Below, one piece after another: positions 42,041 to 51,568 of a stretch of DNA of 53,401 nucleotides. The DNA comes from Bacteroidota bacterium. Lineage in GTDB: Bacteria > Bacteroidota > Bacteroidia > AKYH767-A > OLB10. The DNA lies in contig JAFDWZ010000011.1 in assembly GCA_018268195.1 (NCBI GenBank), forward strand, positions 1 to 53,401, given 5' to 3'. The translations under genes and the position numbers were made by a program. The notes under the pieces are model-generated. The model was not told the origin of the DNA, ran no database searches, and saw nothing but the letters and a program-made list of their open reading frames with translations. Numbering within the stretch: the first letter of the stretch is position 1; every line of letters begins with the position of its first letter.

Positions 42041-43936
42041 TCAACTATTCTTTTCCGAGTAATTCATCAGTTGCAGACTTAATAAAATTACTACCAGTGT
42101 TACACCTACATCAGCAGCAATTGCAAATACAAGGTTGCTGTATCCTAAAAATGCAAGCAGAATAAACATCAGTTTCACTGCTACCGCTCCGATGGTGTTT
42201 ATTTTAATCTGCCTCAATGTTTTTCTGCTGAGGCGAATCAGAAAAGGAATGAGAGAAAGTTTATCATTCATCAGCGCAACGTTGGCGGTTTCGATGGCTG
42301 TATCACTGCCTGCGGCACCCATGGCAATTCCAACAGTACTTTGTGCAAGTGCTGGTGCATCGTTTATTCCGTCACCCACCATTGCAACCGATTTATACTG
42401 CTGAAGGAGTTCTTTAATTTTTTCTGATTTATCTTCAGGTAGTAATCCTCCGTAAACATTATCAATTCCAACTTTATGCGCAACATAATGAGCAGCCTCC
42501 CGACTATCACCTGTGAGCATCACCGGCACAATATTCAATTCCAATAATTCTTTAATAGCCTCAGCACTGTCGTTTTTTATTTCATCAGTGAGTGCAAGCA
42601 CTCCTGCAACTCCATTTCCAAAACTTACCACCACGCTTGTTTTGCCGGCTTGCGAAAATTGTTCAACAAGGCTTTCGGTGTGCTTATCTGTTTGGTGATA
42701 CTCTTTGATAAAATCCAATTTACCTGCATATATGGTTTCATCTTTACATACCAAACATTTTGCTGTAGCTCCTTTTCCTGAATGGCTTTTATATTTTTCG
42801 GTTTGATGAGGTTCGAAACCTTCGTTACGACTGGCGTCAACGATAGCCTGTGCCAGCGGGTGTTCACTGAAAATTTCTGCACCGGCAGTGCATGCCAGAA
42901 GTTCTTCGCGACTGGTATCCTGCAAGGTAACCACATCGCTTACTACAGGCGTTCCATAGGTAATGGTGCGTGTTTTATCAAGTGCTATAGCTTGAATAGT
43001 TGCCAGTGCTTCAATATACTTACCACCTTTAACCAACGCACCCTTGGAAGAAGCATTTCCGATGGCAGCGTAAATTGCAACAGGGGTAGAAATAACCAAA
43101 GCACATGGACATGCAATAACAAGTAACGTAATGGCCTGAAGCAACCAGTGATTAAAATCTTTATGCAGAAAAAAAACAGGAATAGTAAAAATCAAAACCG
43201 ATAATACAATAACCGATGGCGTATAATATTTTGAAAACTTCTGAATAAATTTCTGTGTTTCGCTTTTGTTGGCTGAAGCTTCAAACGTGAGTTTAATGAT
43301 TTTGGAAAAAGTAGTATCGGCAGATAGTTTAGTTGTTTCCAACTCTATAAAACCATTTTTATTAAGCGTACCGGCATAAGCATGGTCACCATGATGTTTA
43401 TCCATAGGAATAGGTTCGCCTGTGATAGCTGCTTCATCTATTGTGGTTTCGCCCGAAACAATAATTCCATCTAAAGGAATCATCTCTCCCGGTTTTATCT
43501 GGTTTATGGTTCCTACAGCAATTTTATCTATAGCCATACTTTGCTGCAATGATTTTACAAAAGCTGTTTTAGGAGCTTTGCTCACCAAATTATCAAGAGC
43601 AGATTTGCTGTTTTCAATTCCTATGTCTTCCAGTCTTTCGCCCAAAACATAAAGTACAATTACCACAGCTGCTTCAGGATACTCTCCAAGATAAAAAGCA
43701 CCAATGCTTGCAATGAGCATAAGTAAATTAATACTGCTGAAATTTAGCCGTGCAGCAGCTTTAAGCCCTTTTCTTAAAACCTCGTGGCCTATTGCAATTA
43801 TAAATGTACCGTAAACAAAAGGCACATACGGCATTGGAATTGTGATTCCGGATAAATTGAGTATTTCAAGGACTATTACTATTGTTATAGCACTGAGCAA
43901 AAAGATAAATTTCTTGTCCTTTAAAGGAAGGCGCAT
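42041..43936 (-). CDS. Heavy-metal P1B-type ATPase, Zn/Cd-like, with altered DKTGT motif
   Basis: The 631-residue pump has the metal motif CPC in ACPCALVISTPVA, the actuator TGE (AAITGEPIPMDK), the HP motif (SEHPLAQAI), TGDS and MVGDGINDAPALAQ. The last helices contain ADVGVTLVV, like the Asp-bearing motif of ZntA-type Zn/Cd/Pb pumps. There is no N-terminal metal-binding domain. The phosphorylation motif reads DKTRTIT (Asp320 to Thr326), with Arg323 encoded by CGC (42970-42968) where Gly is almost invariant. One base change (GGC to CGC) would explain it. The enzyme may be impaired unless this is a sequence error. It follows a czcB-like gene by 28 nt in a metal efflux island. Confidence 0.92.
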   Translation of the reverse strand: MRLPLKDKKFIFLLSAITIVIVLEILNLSGITIPMPYVPFVYGTFIIAIGHEVLRKGLKAAARLNFSSINLLMLIASIGAFYLGEYPEAAVVIVLYVLGERLEDIGIENSKSALDNLVSKAPKTAFVKSLQQSMAIDKIAVGTINQIKPGEMIPLDGIIVSGETTIDEAAITGEPIPMDKHHGDHAYAGTLNKNGFIELETTKLSADTTFSKIIKLTFEASANKSETQKFIQKFSKYYTPSVIVLSVLIFTIPVFFLHKDFNHWLLQAITLLVIACPCALVISTPVAIYAAIGNASSKGALVKGGKYIEALATIQAIALDKTRTITYGTPVVSDVVTLQDTSREELLACTAGAEIFSEHPLAQAIVDASRNEGFEPHQTEKYKSHSGKGATAKCLVCKDETIYAGKLDFIKEYHQTDKHTESLVEQFSQAGKTSVVVSFGNGVAGVLALTDEIKNDSAEAIKELLELNIVPVMLTGDSREAAHYVAHKVGIDNVYGGLLPEDKSEKIKELLQQYKSVAMVGDGINDAPALAQSTVGIAMGAAGSDTAIETANVALMNDKLSLIPFLIRLSRKTLRQIKINTIGAVAVKLMFILLAFLGYSNLVFAIAADVGVTLVVILLSLQLMNYSEKNS

Positions 43937-43964
43937 ATTATAAATATTTCAACTCACAAAACTA

Positions 43965-45251
43965 CTAATGTTCATGTTCACCTGTATTGGTCATTTTTGC
44001 CAAAATGAAGAAAGCCCCTTTTGTTACAATCCGGGCATCAGCCGGTATGTCTTTCAGTGGTGTGATTTCGGTATAACCCACATCGCTGGTTCCTTTTCTA
44101 ACAGGTATTTTTTCAAAAACAGTTTCGCTGGCTGTTGTTTTATTATCATTAGGGTGACTATGCCCATTTTCATCATGCTGATGTATTGCTGTTGTTTCTT
44201 GTTGCTGTGTGCTATCACTCTGATTGGCTGCAACTATAAAAATAAAATCTGTTCCCTGATAATTTACCAATGCCTCTGAAGGAACAGCATCAAGCATTGC
44301 CTTTTCCAGAGATACAATAGCCGTAATACTCATTCCGTCAATCAACCCTTGCTTGTTACCTTCCACCATAGCATGTATTGCAATTGCCTTGCTATTTGTT
44401 TCGAAGGTGTTTGATATTGCATAAATTTTAGCATCATATTCCTTCCCCGGATTATTGGTAAGTGTAAAGTGAATAATTTGTCCCTCTCTGAGCTTGCTCA
44501 AGTCTTTTTCATATACAAACAAATCGAGATGTAGCTGGCTGTTGTCAATTATTTCAGCAATGGGGTTGTTCGCTTCCACATAGCTTCCAATATTAACCAT
44601 GATGTCGCGTACTGCTCCGCTAATTGGGCTGATGATACTGATGACACTTTGAATATTATCTGCATTAAGTGAAGCCGTATGAATGCCTATCAGCTCCAAT
44701 TGTTTTTGCAAACTTACTTTTCGTGCTTTAAGTGTTTTCACTTCGCTCTGTATCTGTTGAAGTGTTTTTAATGCAGTAGCATTACCTGCATTTAATTCCT
44801 GTTGTCTTTTGAGTTCAGTTTCCGCATATTCCAGTTTAGCCGAAGTACTTAAAAACTCCTCCTGCATGGTAATAAAAGAAGTGTTGCTGATGGTAGCAAT
44901 GGTTTGCCCTTTACTAATGTTATTCCCAGCCTGCACCAGAATGGATTTTATTACACCTCCCATGAGAGCCGTGGCAGTAGCCCGGTTTTGATTCGGCACA
45001 TTCAGTATTCCATTAGCCTTCATGGAAGCGGTCAATTGCTTTTTCTCCAATGTAGAAAATTGTATTCCGATTGCATTCATTTGCTCTCCGGACAACGTGG
45101 TTGTGTTTGCATGTTCCGGTTCAGCATTCTTTTCGACAGTATTTTCAACTCCGGTATTGCTGTTACATGCAAAAAGAAAAATTATCAGCAGGTATCTCAA
45201 CTGAGCAATTCTCAGAGAATGCAGTGGCGCTATTAATTTCTTATTATTCAT
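43965..45251 (-). CDS. RND efflux periplasmic adaptor (CzcB/CusB-like) lipoprotein
   Basis: The 428-residue product has a lipobox (LLIIFLFACNSN). It shows the adaptor layout: lipoyl/barrel-sandwich halves (MGGVIKSILVQAGNNISKGQTIATI and ISPISGAVRDIMVNIGSYVEANNPIAEI) flanking a coiled-coil hairpin (about 130-185), then a beta-barrel and a membrane-proximal domain. A His-rich insert (IHQHDENGHSHPND) and the end GEHEH are probable metal-binding sites. It links the RND pump to the outer-membrane channel domain and lies between the fused czcA-czcC gene (88 nt upstream) and the ATPase gene. Confidence 0.92.
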   Translation of the reverse strand: MNNKKLIAPLHSLRIAQLRYLLIIFLFACNSNTGVENTVEKNAEPEHANTTTLSGEQMNAIGIQFSTLEKKQLTASMKANGILNVPNQNRATATALMGGVIKSILVQAGNNISKGQTIATISNTSFITMQEEFLSTSAKLEYAETELKRQQELNAGNATALKTLQQIQSEVKTLKARKVSLQKQLELIGIHTASLNADNIQSVISIISPISGAVRDIMVNIGSYVEANNPIAEIIDNSQLHLDLFVYEKDLSKLREGQIIHFTLTNNPGKEYDAKIYAISNTFETNSKAIAIHAMVEGNKQGLIDGMSITAIVSLEKAMLDAVPSEALVNYQGTDFIFIVAANQSDSTQQQETTAIHQHDENGHSHPNDNKTTASETVFEKIPVRKGTSDVGYTEITPLKDIPADARIVTKGAFFILAKMTNTGEHEH

Positions 45252-45339
45252 TTCCTATTATTTAATATTTTATTTCATTAATATTTTTTTTGATTTAATT
45301 ATTTTGTTGGACAATTACTCATGTACTGTTCAACTGAAT

Positions 45340-48300
45340 TTATTTATCAAGAAGATAATTTAATTTAATTACCGTTTGATTTACTTCATTAATTGCATGA
45401 AGAAAACTTAATTTAATGTCTGTTGCGGTTTGTAAAGCCTGCAAGTATTCCATATAGCCAATATCACCGCTGCGATATGATAATATTGCGGTGTTGATGA
45501 TGGTTTCTGCGTTTTGCAGTGCCGTAGTTTTATAAAAATCATACTGTGCCATTTGTTGTTCATATTCCGTTAAAGCATTCTTAAGCTGCGACTGCAATTG
45601 GCGTTTTTCATTTTCAGCAGCCATTTGCAAAGCGTCTGATTGCATCTGCATTGATTTGCTTTTTGAAGCATTACTGAAAAACGTTAAGGGAATGGCCACA
45701 CCTGCATGAATTCCTTCAAAGCGCTTACTGCGGTCGAAATAAATTTCTTGTCCGTTAACGTTTTGATAACCTATGAGTGACTGACTGAAATATCCTATTG
45801 TAAAATCAGGAAGTGCGATTGCATTTTCCATCTTTTTATTCTTTTGCGCAATTACCGCATGCTGATAAAGCAATTTAAGTGAAGGATTGTTCTTCAGTAA
45901 TGAAGTGTCAGTTTCTGCCGAAAAAGTAAGCGGTACAAATTCAGCAGGTGATTCCACCTCAAAATCTTCACTGGTATTTAGTAAAGCCTTTAATGACGCA
46001 TAGGTAGTTGTCAGGCTATTTTCTTTCTCACGTAATTGCATGCTTAACTGTCCGCGTTTTGTTTCTGCAGTAGCTTTCTCCAGAAGATTGGTTTCGCCTG
46101 TGGTAAATCGGAGTGTAGCAGCCTGAACAAAATTACCGTAAACACTGTCTAACCGGGTCAGGATTTTTTTCTGCTCTCGCAAATATTGATAGCCATAAAA
46201 CAAAGCTTTTACCTGAGCCAACATTTCATTCTTTGCTACTGCCTGCTTTAATTTGCTACTTTGCAGTTCTGCATCATACAACTTTTGTTTCGCTATGAAA
46301 TAAGTCGGGAAAGGCAGATTTTGTGTAACGTTAAATCCCAAATCGTTGTTGATGCTGCTGTATTGTCCATACTGTAGGCTGACATCTGTCTTCGGCAATT
46401 CAAAAACTGATTGTTTCATTTTTTGTGATGACAGCACATTCAACTGTTGCGACTGCATGAGCAGATTGTTTTTAAGCGCCATCTCCATGGCCTGCTGAAT
46501 AGAAATTGCGGGCACATTGCTGACAGCAGGCTGTGCATTCATCTCCGAAGCCGATAAAGAGATAATTGCAATAGCTACTGCAGAATAAGTACCTACTTTA
46601 CGTTTTCCTTTTCCGGAGAAAATATAAAACAACAATGGCAGCACAAACAATGTAAGAAACGTAGCTGAAATGAGTCCGCCAATAACCACTGTGGCTAATG
46701 GTTTCTGCACTTCGGCACCGGCACTGTGCGACAATGCCATTGGTAAAAATCCTAATGATGCCACTGTAGCAGTCATCAACACAGGGCGCAATCTTATTTT
46801 ACATCCTTCCATAACAACATTTTTTATTTCTGAATCAGACAGCTGGTAATTTTCATCATTTGCAGCCATCTGCTTTTCCTTTATTAACTGATTGTAAGTT
46901 CCTATTAAAACAATTCCGTTAAGCACCGCAACACCAAACAAAGCAATGAATCCCACACCTGCAGAAATACTAAATGGCATATCGCGAAGAATCAAAGCAA
47001 ATACTCCTCCGATAGCACTCATAGGAATTGCCGTAAAAATCAGCAATGATTCCTTTATAGAATGAAAAGCCATAAACAACAACAAAAAGATTAATACCAG
47101 GGCAAATGGCACAGCTATCATCAATCGTTTGGAGGCGGCTTGCAGATTTTCAAAAGTGCCACCATAACTGTAATAATATCCTTCAGGAAGTTGCACCTTC
47201 TCAACCAATCGTTTCTCAATGTCATTTACCACACCTGAAACATCTCTGTCCTTTAAATTAAAACCAATTACTATTCTGCGTTTCCCGTCTTCGCGGCTTA
47301 TTTGTGCCGGACCTAATTCATACTTTACTTCAGCAACCTGCGAGAGTGGTATCTGATGTCCGTCAGGAGTTGGAATAAACAAATGTTCTACATCTTCAAT
47401 ACCTGACCGGTATTCATCGTCAAGTCGCACTACCAAATCAAACCGTCTTTCATTTTCAAAAACTACTCCGGCCTTACCTCCTGCAAAAGCTGTACTGATG
47501 ATGTGATTAATATCTTCAATACTCAAACCATAATTAGCCATCTGAGTACGGTTGTATCTTATTACAATCTGTGGCAGTCCTTCTACTTGTTCCACCATTG
47601 GGTCTTTCACTCCATCAACAGTAATTATCTGTGCTTGCACTTTATTGGCGTACCACAACAAGGTATCGAGATTCTCACCAAAAATTTTAATAGCAACATC
47701 CTGTCTTATTCCCGTCATCAATTCATTAAACCGCATTTGTATAGGCTGATTAATTTCAAAGAATGCACCGGGTATGGAAGCCGTAAGTTTCTTTTCTATT
47801 TCTTCGGCCAAACCATTGTAGGTCATTTTCCTTTTCCACTCTTTCTGCGGTTTAAGAATTATCATCATATCAGTAGCTTCCGGAGGCATTGGGTCTGTAG
47901 GAACTTCGGCTGAACCTGTTTTACCTACTACCATTTTTACCTCATCAAACTTTTTAATGATGCGCATAGCCTGCATGCTGGTTTCAATACTTTGCGATAA
48001 TGATGTGCCTTGTGGAAGAATACAGTGAAAGGCATAGTCACCCTCTTGCAGCGTTGGAATAAACTCACTACCCATTCTGGAAAAAACAAAAACTGCTATC
48101 AGAAATACAGCAACCGTTAATGCCACTATCATTCGTTTTACATTCAGCGCTTTTTCGAGTAAGGAAGTATATACTTTTTGTAAAAACCTGATAAAGCGAT
48201 CACTGATATTTTCTTTATGTGTAGTATTTCGGCTTAATGCAAAAGACGACATCATAGGAATATATGTTACCGAAAGTATAAGTGCACCCAGGATGGCAAA

Positions 48301-49746
48301 ACTTACCGTTTGTGCCATAGGGCGAAACATTTTTCCTTCAATGCCAATGAGCGTAAGAATGGGAAGATAAACAATAAGAATAATTATCTGACCGAAAGCT
48401 GCATGACTCATCATTCTCTTCGCACTCTGAAAAACGGTTTCGTCCATTTCAGTTTTGGTCAACTGATTTTTAATTCCCCTGCTGTTGATACTGTGAAACA
48501 CACTTTCGACAATAATCACTGCTCCATCTACTATCAAACCAAAATCTATTGCTCCCAAACTCATAAGATTTGCCGAAACACCAAACACATTCATCAGCCC
48601 CAATGCAAATAACATGGACAGTGGAATAGCTGAAGCCACGATGAGACCGGCTCTGAAATTTCCAAGAAACAATACCAGCACAAAAATTACTATCAACGCT
48701 CCTTCAATGAGGTTTTTCTCTACTGTACTGATTGCTCGTTTCACTAAATCCGTACGGTCAAGAAACGGTTCAATAATCACATCCGAAGGCAAAGATTTCT
48801 GTATGGTAGGAAGTTTCTCTTTAATGCGATTCACCACATCAGCACTGTTGGCTCCTTTAAGCATCATAATAATTCCTCCTACCACATCCTTCTCTCCATC
48901 ATAAGTCATAGCACCATAGCGAACTGCACTTCCAAATCTCACCTCAGCCACATCTTTAATCATAATAGGGATGCCGTTGGGGTTTGATTTCACTGCAATA
49001 TTTTTTATATCATCAAATGAACCTACCAAACCAATCCCTCTGATAAAATACGCGTTGGGTTTTTTATCAATATATGCTCCTCCAGTGTTTTCATTATTTT
49101 TTTCAAGCGCTTCAAAAATTTCAGGTATGGTAACATTCATTGCCTGCAGTTTATTGGGATTGATTGCTACTTCATACTGCTTTAGCTCTCCGCCAAAACT
49201 GTTGACTTCGGCAATGCCCGGTGTGCCGTAAAGCTGACGGGCCACAATCCAGTCCTGCATGGTGCGCAGATCCATTGCCGTGTATTTGTTTTCAGCCTCC
49301 TTCTTTGGGTGAATGATATACTGATAAACTTCTCCCAGGCCCGTGCTGATGGGAGCTAACTCAGGAGTGCCCACACCGGCAGGAATTTTTTCTTCTGCAT
49401 CTTTGAGGCGTTCATAAATAAGCTGACGTGCAAAATAAATATCCACATGTTCGTCAAAAACCACTGTAATTACAGAGAGCCCGAAACGTGAAACACTTCG
49501 CAGTTCAACCAAATCAGGCAAGTTGGCCATGCTCTGCTCCACAGGGTATGTAACCAACTGTTCTACTTCCTGCCCTGCAAGTGTGGGGCAAGTGGTAATT
49601 ATCTGCACCTGATTGTTGGTGATGTCAGGAACAGCATCTATCGGTAAACGGGTCGCACTCCACACTCCCCATACAATAAGCGCCAGTGTCATCAGAGCAA
49701 CGACCAGTTTATTTTTTATACTGAATGCAATTATTCTGTCAAGCAT
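45340..49746 (-). CDS. CzcA-type heavy-metal RND pump fused to a TolC/CzcC-like outer-membrane domain
   Basis: The 1468-residue product joins two proteins. Residues about 1-1045 are an HME-RND pump with twelve membrane segments. The proton-relay segment is GAIDFGLIVDGAVIIVES with Asp401, Asp407 and Glu414, the CzcA (Zn/Co/Cd/Ni) pattern and not that of copper/silver CusA. After a basic stretch (GKGKRKVG) comes a hydrophobic segment ending in SEMNAQP, which looks like a signal peptide with a cleavage site. The rest, about 1070-1468, has the duplicated helical pattern of TolC-family channels (ISIQQAMEMALKNNLLMQSQQL, FTTGETNLLEKATAETKR, YRSGDIGYMEYLQALQTA). Such fusions occur in other Bacteroidota. 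Confidence 0.92.
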   Translation of the reverse strand: MLDRIIAFSIKNKLVVALMTLALIVWGVWSATRLPIDAVPDITNNQVQIITTCPTLAGQEVEQLVTYPVEQSMANLPDLVELRSVSRFGLSVITVVFDEHVDIYFARQLIYERLKDAEEKIPAGVGTPELAPISTGLGEVYQYIIHPKKEAENKYTAMDLRTMQDWIVARQLYGTPGIAEVNSFGGELKQYEVAINPNKLQAMNVTIPEIFEALEKNNENTGGAYIDKKPNAYFIRGIGLVGSFDDIKNIAVKSNPNGIPIMIKDVAEVRFGSAVRYGAMTYDGEKDVVGGIIMMLKGANSADVVNRIKEKLPTIQKSLPSDVIIEPFLDRTDLVKRAISTVEKNLIEGALIVIFVLVLFLGNFRAGLIVASAIPLSMLFALGLMNVFGVSANLMSLGAIDFGLIVDGAVIIVESVFHSINSRGIKNQLTKTEMDETVFQSAKRMMSHAAFGQIIILIVYLPILTLIGIEGKMFRPMAQTVSFAILGALILSVTYIPMMSSFALSRNTTHKENISDRFIRFLQKVYTSLLEKALNVKRMIVALTVAVFLIAVFVFSRMGSEFIPTLQEGDYAFHCILPQGTSLSQSIETSMQAMRIIKKFDEVKMVVGKTGSAEVPTDPMPPEATDMMIILKPQKEWKRKMTYNGLAEEIEKKLTASIPGAFFEINQPIQMRFNELMTGIRQDVAIKIFGENLDTLLWYANKVQAQIITVDGVKDPMVEQVEGLPQIVIRYNRTQMANYGLSIEDINHIISTAFAGGKAGVVFENERRFDLVVRLDDEYRSGIEDVEHLFIPTPDGHQIPLSQVAEVKYELGPAQISREDGKRRIVIGFNLKDRDVSGVVNDIEKRLVEKVQLPEGYYYSYGGTFENLQAASKRLMIAVPFALVLIFLLLFMAFHSIKESLLIFTAIPMSAIGGVFALILRDMPFSISAGVGFIALFGVAVLNGIVLIGTYNQLIKEKQMAANDENYQLSDSEIKNVVMEGCKIRLRPVLMTATVASLGFLPMALSHSAGAEVQKPLATVVIGGLISATFLTLFVLPLLFYIFSGKGKRKVGTYSAVAIAIISLSASEMNAQPAVSNVPAISIQQAMEMALKNNLLMQSQQLNVLSSQKMKQSVFELPKTDVSLQYGQYSSINNDLGFNVTQNLPFPTYFIAKQKLYDAELQSSKLKQAVAKNEMLAQVKALFYGYQYLREQKKILTRLDSVYGNFVQAATLRFTTGETNLLEKATAETKRGQLSMQLREKENSLTTTYASLKALLNTSEDFEVESPAEFVPLTFSAETDTSLLKNNPSLKLLYQHAVIAQKNKKMENAIALPDFTIGYFSQSLIGYQNVNGQEIYFDRSKRFEGIHAGVAIPLTFFSNASKSKSMQMQSDALQMAAENEKRQLQSQLKNALTEYEQQMAQYDFYKTTALQNAETIINTAILSYRSGDIGYMEYLQALQTATDIKLSFLHAINEVNQTVIKLNYLLDK

Positions 49747-49844
49747 TGAAATAAAAATTTGTAATTCGTAAATTTTAAATAGTGATGCGTGAATGACAGT
49801 AGAAACTTACTGCGCAAACACCAACTACAAAGAGTAAAACAGAA

Positions 49845-50168
49845 TTACGAAATCTTTGGCGGCTGCCAGATATTGAAATACACTTCAGGAACAAAACTTG
49901 AAGTATAAACAGGAAAATCCTTTTCGTCAGGGTTTTCAAAAGCGGAAATCTGATAGGCAAAAACTTCAGCGTTGCAGGTCTGACCGCAACAATTGCAAAT
50001 ACAGAAAGGAGTACAATGTTCGGTATCTGCGGTATGGCTATTATGTTCTCCGGCAGTAAGTGGAGAAACAGATTGTTCGTACTTATATTGACATTCGTCA
50101 AAATCAGAGCACGGAATCACTGACAATGCCAGTAAGTACATGCTGAATATGACTGCGAATAATTTCAT
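49845..50168 (-). CDS. Small Cys-rich exported protein (DUF6660-like) upstream of the metal pump
   Basis: The 107-residue product begins with a signal peptide that keeps a Cys (MKLFAVIFSMYLLALSVIPCSDFDEC). A His/Thr region (EHNSHTADTEH) and a dense cysteine motif, CTPFCICNCCGQTC, follow, then a polar tail. This layout is common directly upstream of czc-like genes in Bacteroidota, and I believe it is the DUF6660 family; its function, probably metal sensing or buffering in the envelope, is not established. A longer alternative frame (49775-50101) covers the same DNA but looks like a shadow. The -7 box ends 8 nt upstream. Confidence 0.8.
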   Translation of the reverse strand: MKLFAVIFSMYLLALSVIPCSDFDECQYKYEQSVSPLTAGEHNSHTADTEHCTPFCICNCCGQTCNAEVFAYQISAFENPDEKDFPVYTSSFVPEVYFNIWQPPKIS

Positions 50169-50176
50169 TTGCGAAG

Positions 50177-50184
50177 CAAAAGTA
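50177..50184 (-). promoter_or_regulatory. -7 promoter element TACTTTTG of the metal efflux operon
   Basis: On the minus strand TACTTTTG is followed by 8 nt and the ATG of the small Cys-rich gene, giving a leader of only a few bases. No -33 TTTG is visible. Confidence 0.45.
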
Positions 50185-50353
50185 AATAATATTTTACGTT
50201 TCGTGTGTGAGTTTGGTTACTGTTTTAGATTTATTAAAGAAAAACGAATCAGATTTTGATTCAAATCTCTCTTCACCACCAAAACAGCTATGGCACAATA
50301 TGACTTCCTCCGCTGTAGAGCAGATTTCTATTCAATAAAAAAAGCATTTGTTT

Positions 50354-50809
50354 TTATTTAAAATAGGAATGATAGGTGTTGTAAGACTCCTTTAGTTTTT
50401 TCACCAAGTTTGCAGCCTTATCTGCATCATTCTCATCTTCCAGTTGCTTTACCAGTTCCAGATGCGGATGCAGCCATTTGTGTAATTCCTCATGACTTTT
50501 GCCATCCATGGTGCAGCTATTGATTAAAAGTTCATTTTGTTTTTTCAGCTGAACAGCTAAAGATTTAAAATCAGTGTCGTTGTTATGAATATAATTTTCA
50601 ACCAAAGCCTCACCTTTCTCAACATAAGGCCGCATCTCTTCATTCACCTGCCACTTTTCGCCATTATTCAGTTCTATGACATCCGCTGATTCATGATGTT
50701 CATGCGTTTCAGTTGTTTCACTGTTTCCATCATGCTGAGGGGAAGTGTTGCTACAACTCCACATTATTGTGCTGCAAAGTACAATCATCCAAATTTTTTT
50801 CATTATCAT
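50354..50809 (-). CDS. His-rich lipoprotein, probably metal-binding
   Basis: The 151-residue product is a lipoprotein (MIVLCSTIMWSCSN; the lipobox-like MWSC is at about residue 19). The mature start is rich in His, Glu and Thr (ETTETHEHHESADVI), and the rest is helical and charged with CTMDGKSHEELHKWLHPHLELVKQLED, which offers several His/Cys metal ligands. No named family is recognised. Its location at the head of the metal efflux genes suggests a periplasmic metal scavenger. It has its own promoter with well-formed -33 and -7 elements. Confidence 0.78.
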   Translation of the reverse strand: MIMKKIWMIVLCSTIMWSCSNTSPQHDGNSETTETHEHHESADVIELNNGEKWQVNEEMRPYVEKGEALVENYIHNNDTDFKSLAVQLKKQNELLINSCTMDGKSHEELHKWLHPHLELVKQLEDENDADKAANLVKKLKESYNTYHSYFK

Positions 50810-50838
50810 AATCGTTTTTTTTAAACCAACTGTTCTTA

Positions 50839-50869
50839 CAAAAATACAGCAGCTGAAAATAAAAACAAA
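50839..50869 (-). promoter_or_regulatory. Promoter of the His-rich lipoprotein gene
   Basis: On the minus strand TTTG (50869-50866) and TATTTTTG (50846-50839) are separated by 19 nt, an exact match to the Bacteroidota -33/-7 pattern. The ATG is 29 nt downstream of the -7 box. Confidence 0.65.
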
Positions 50870-50941
50870 ATGATGTTACCTCACACTCTTTGAACTATAT
50901 TTTAAAACTGTATTGCTCATTTACTCCGGTACTACTTTGTT

Positions 50942-51328
50942 TTAGAGTTTTTCAATTACTTTTTGCAATTTGCTGCGCACTTCAGTTGCAAGGTGTGCCA
51001 GTTTTTTATTTTCAATGGCTTGCATTGATGCCACAGGGTCAACAGCTGCAACTTCTATTTTCCCCGGTTCATTTTCCTTTAATATCACATTGCATGGCAG
51101 CATGGTTCCAATATTTTGTTCAGCCTGCAATGCCTGATGTGCAAAGCCCGGATTACATGCCCCAAGGATAAGATATGGTTTCAGGTCAACATCCAATTTC
51201 TTTTTCAATGTTGCTTTCATATCTATCTCCGTTAACACACCAAAGCCTTCCTCCATTAATGATGCTGTAACTTTTTCCTTTGCACTTTCCAACGTGCCGT
51301 TTATGGTTTTTGAAAAATAATATGACAT
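50942..51328 (-). CDS. DUF302-domain protein
   Basis: The 128-residue product is a single DUF302 domain: YYFSKTINGTLESAKEKVTASLMEEGFGVLTEIDMKATLKKKL, then PYLILGACNPGFAHQALQAEQNIGTMLPCNVIL. It lacks a signal peptide and should be cytoplasmic. Conserved cysteines (Cys in GACNPG and LPCN) could bind metal or take part in redox. DUF302 genes often lie near copper, thiosulfate or metal resistance genes, but no function is proven. A TACTTTTG box (51362-51355) lies 26 nt upstream. Confidence 0.9.
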   Translation of the reverse strand: MSYYFSKTINGTLESAKEKVTASLMEEGFGVLTEIDMKATLKKKLDVDLKPYLILGACNPGFAHQALQAEQNIGTMLPCNVILKENEPGKIEVAAVDPVASMQAIENKKLAHLATEVRSKLQKVIEKL

Positions 51329-51354
51329 AATCTTTTTGTTTTGTTAAATCCACA

Positions 51355-51362
51355 CAAAAGTA
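51355..51362 (-). promoter_or_regulatory. -7 promoter element TACTTTTG of the DUF302 gene
   Basis: TACTTTTG on the minus strand matches TAnnTTTG, 26 nt before the ATG at 51328. No -33 element at the standard distance. Confidence 0.4.
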
Positions 51363-51568
51363 AAAGGCTATTAAATAAATGGATGTGATTTAAGTTACTT
51401 CCCGGTTCTTCATGGCCCTATTGTAAAACTGAGATGTTGTTATACTGCATTTCCATCAGCCCATTTCAACCCTCTTAAACCACTCATAACCATCCCAATT
51501 GTATCCTTTCAGGTTTTTTATTTGCTGATTTTCAACACAAAGCATCTCTTAACATTTTTTAATCAATT

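Noticed and set aside
47503..47913. 136-codon plus-strand frame opposite the RND pump
   Set aside because: Antisense shadow within a continuous, motif-complete pump gene.
49775..50101. 108-codon minus-strand frame overlapping the Cys-rich exported protein
   Set aside because: The other frame has a proper signal peptide, Cys motif and promoter position; this one has none of these.
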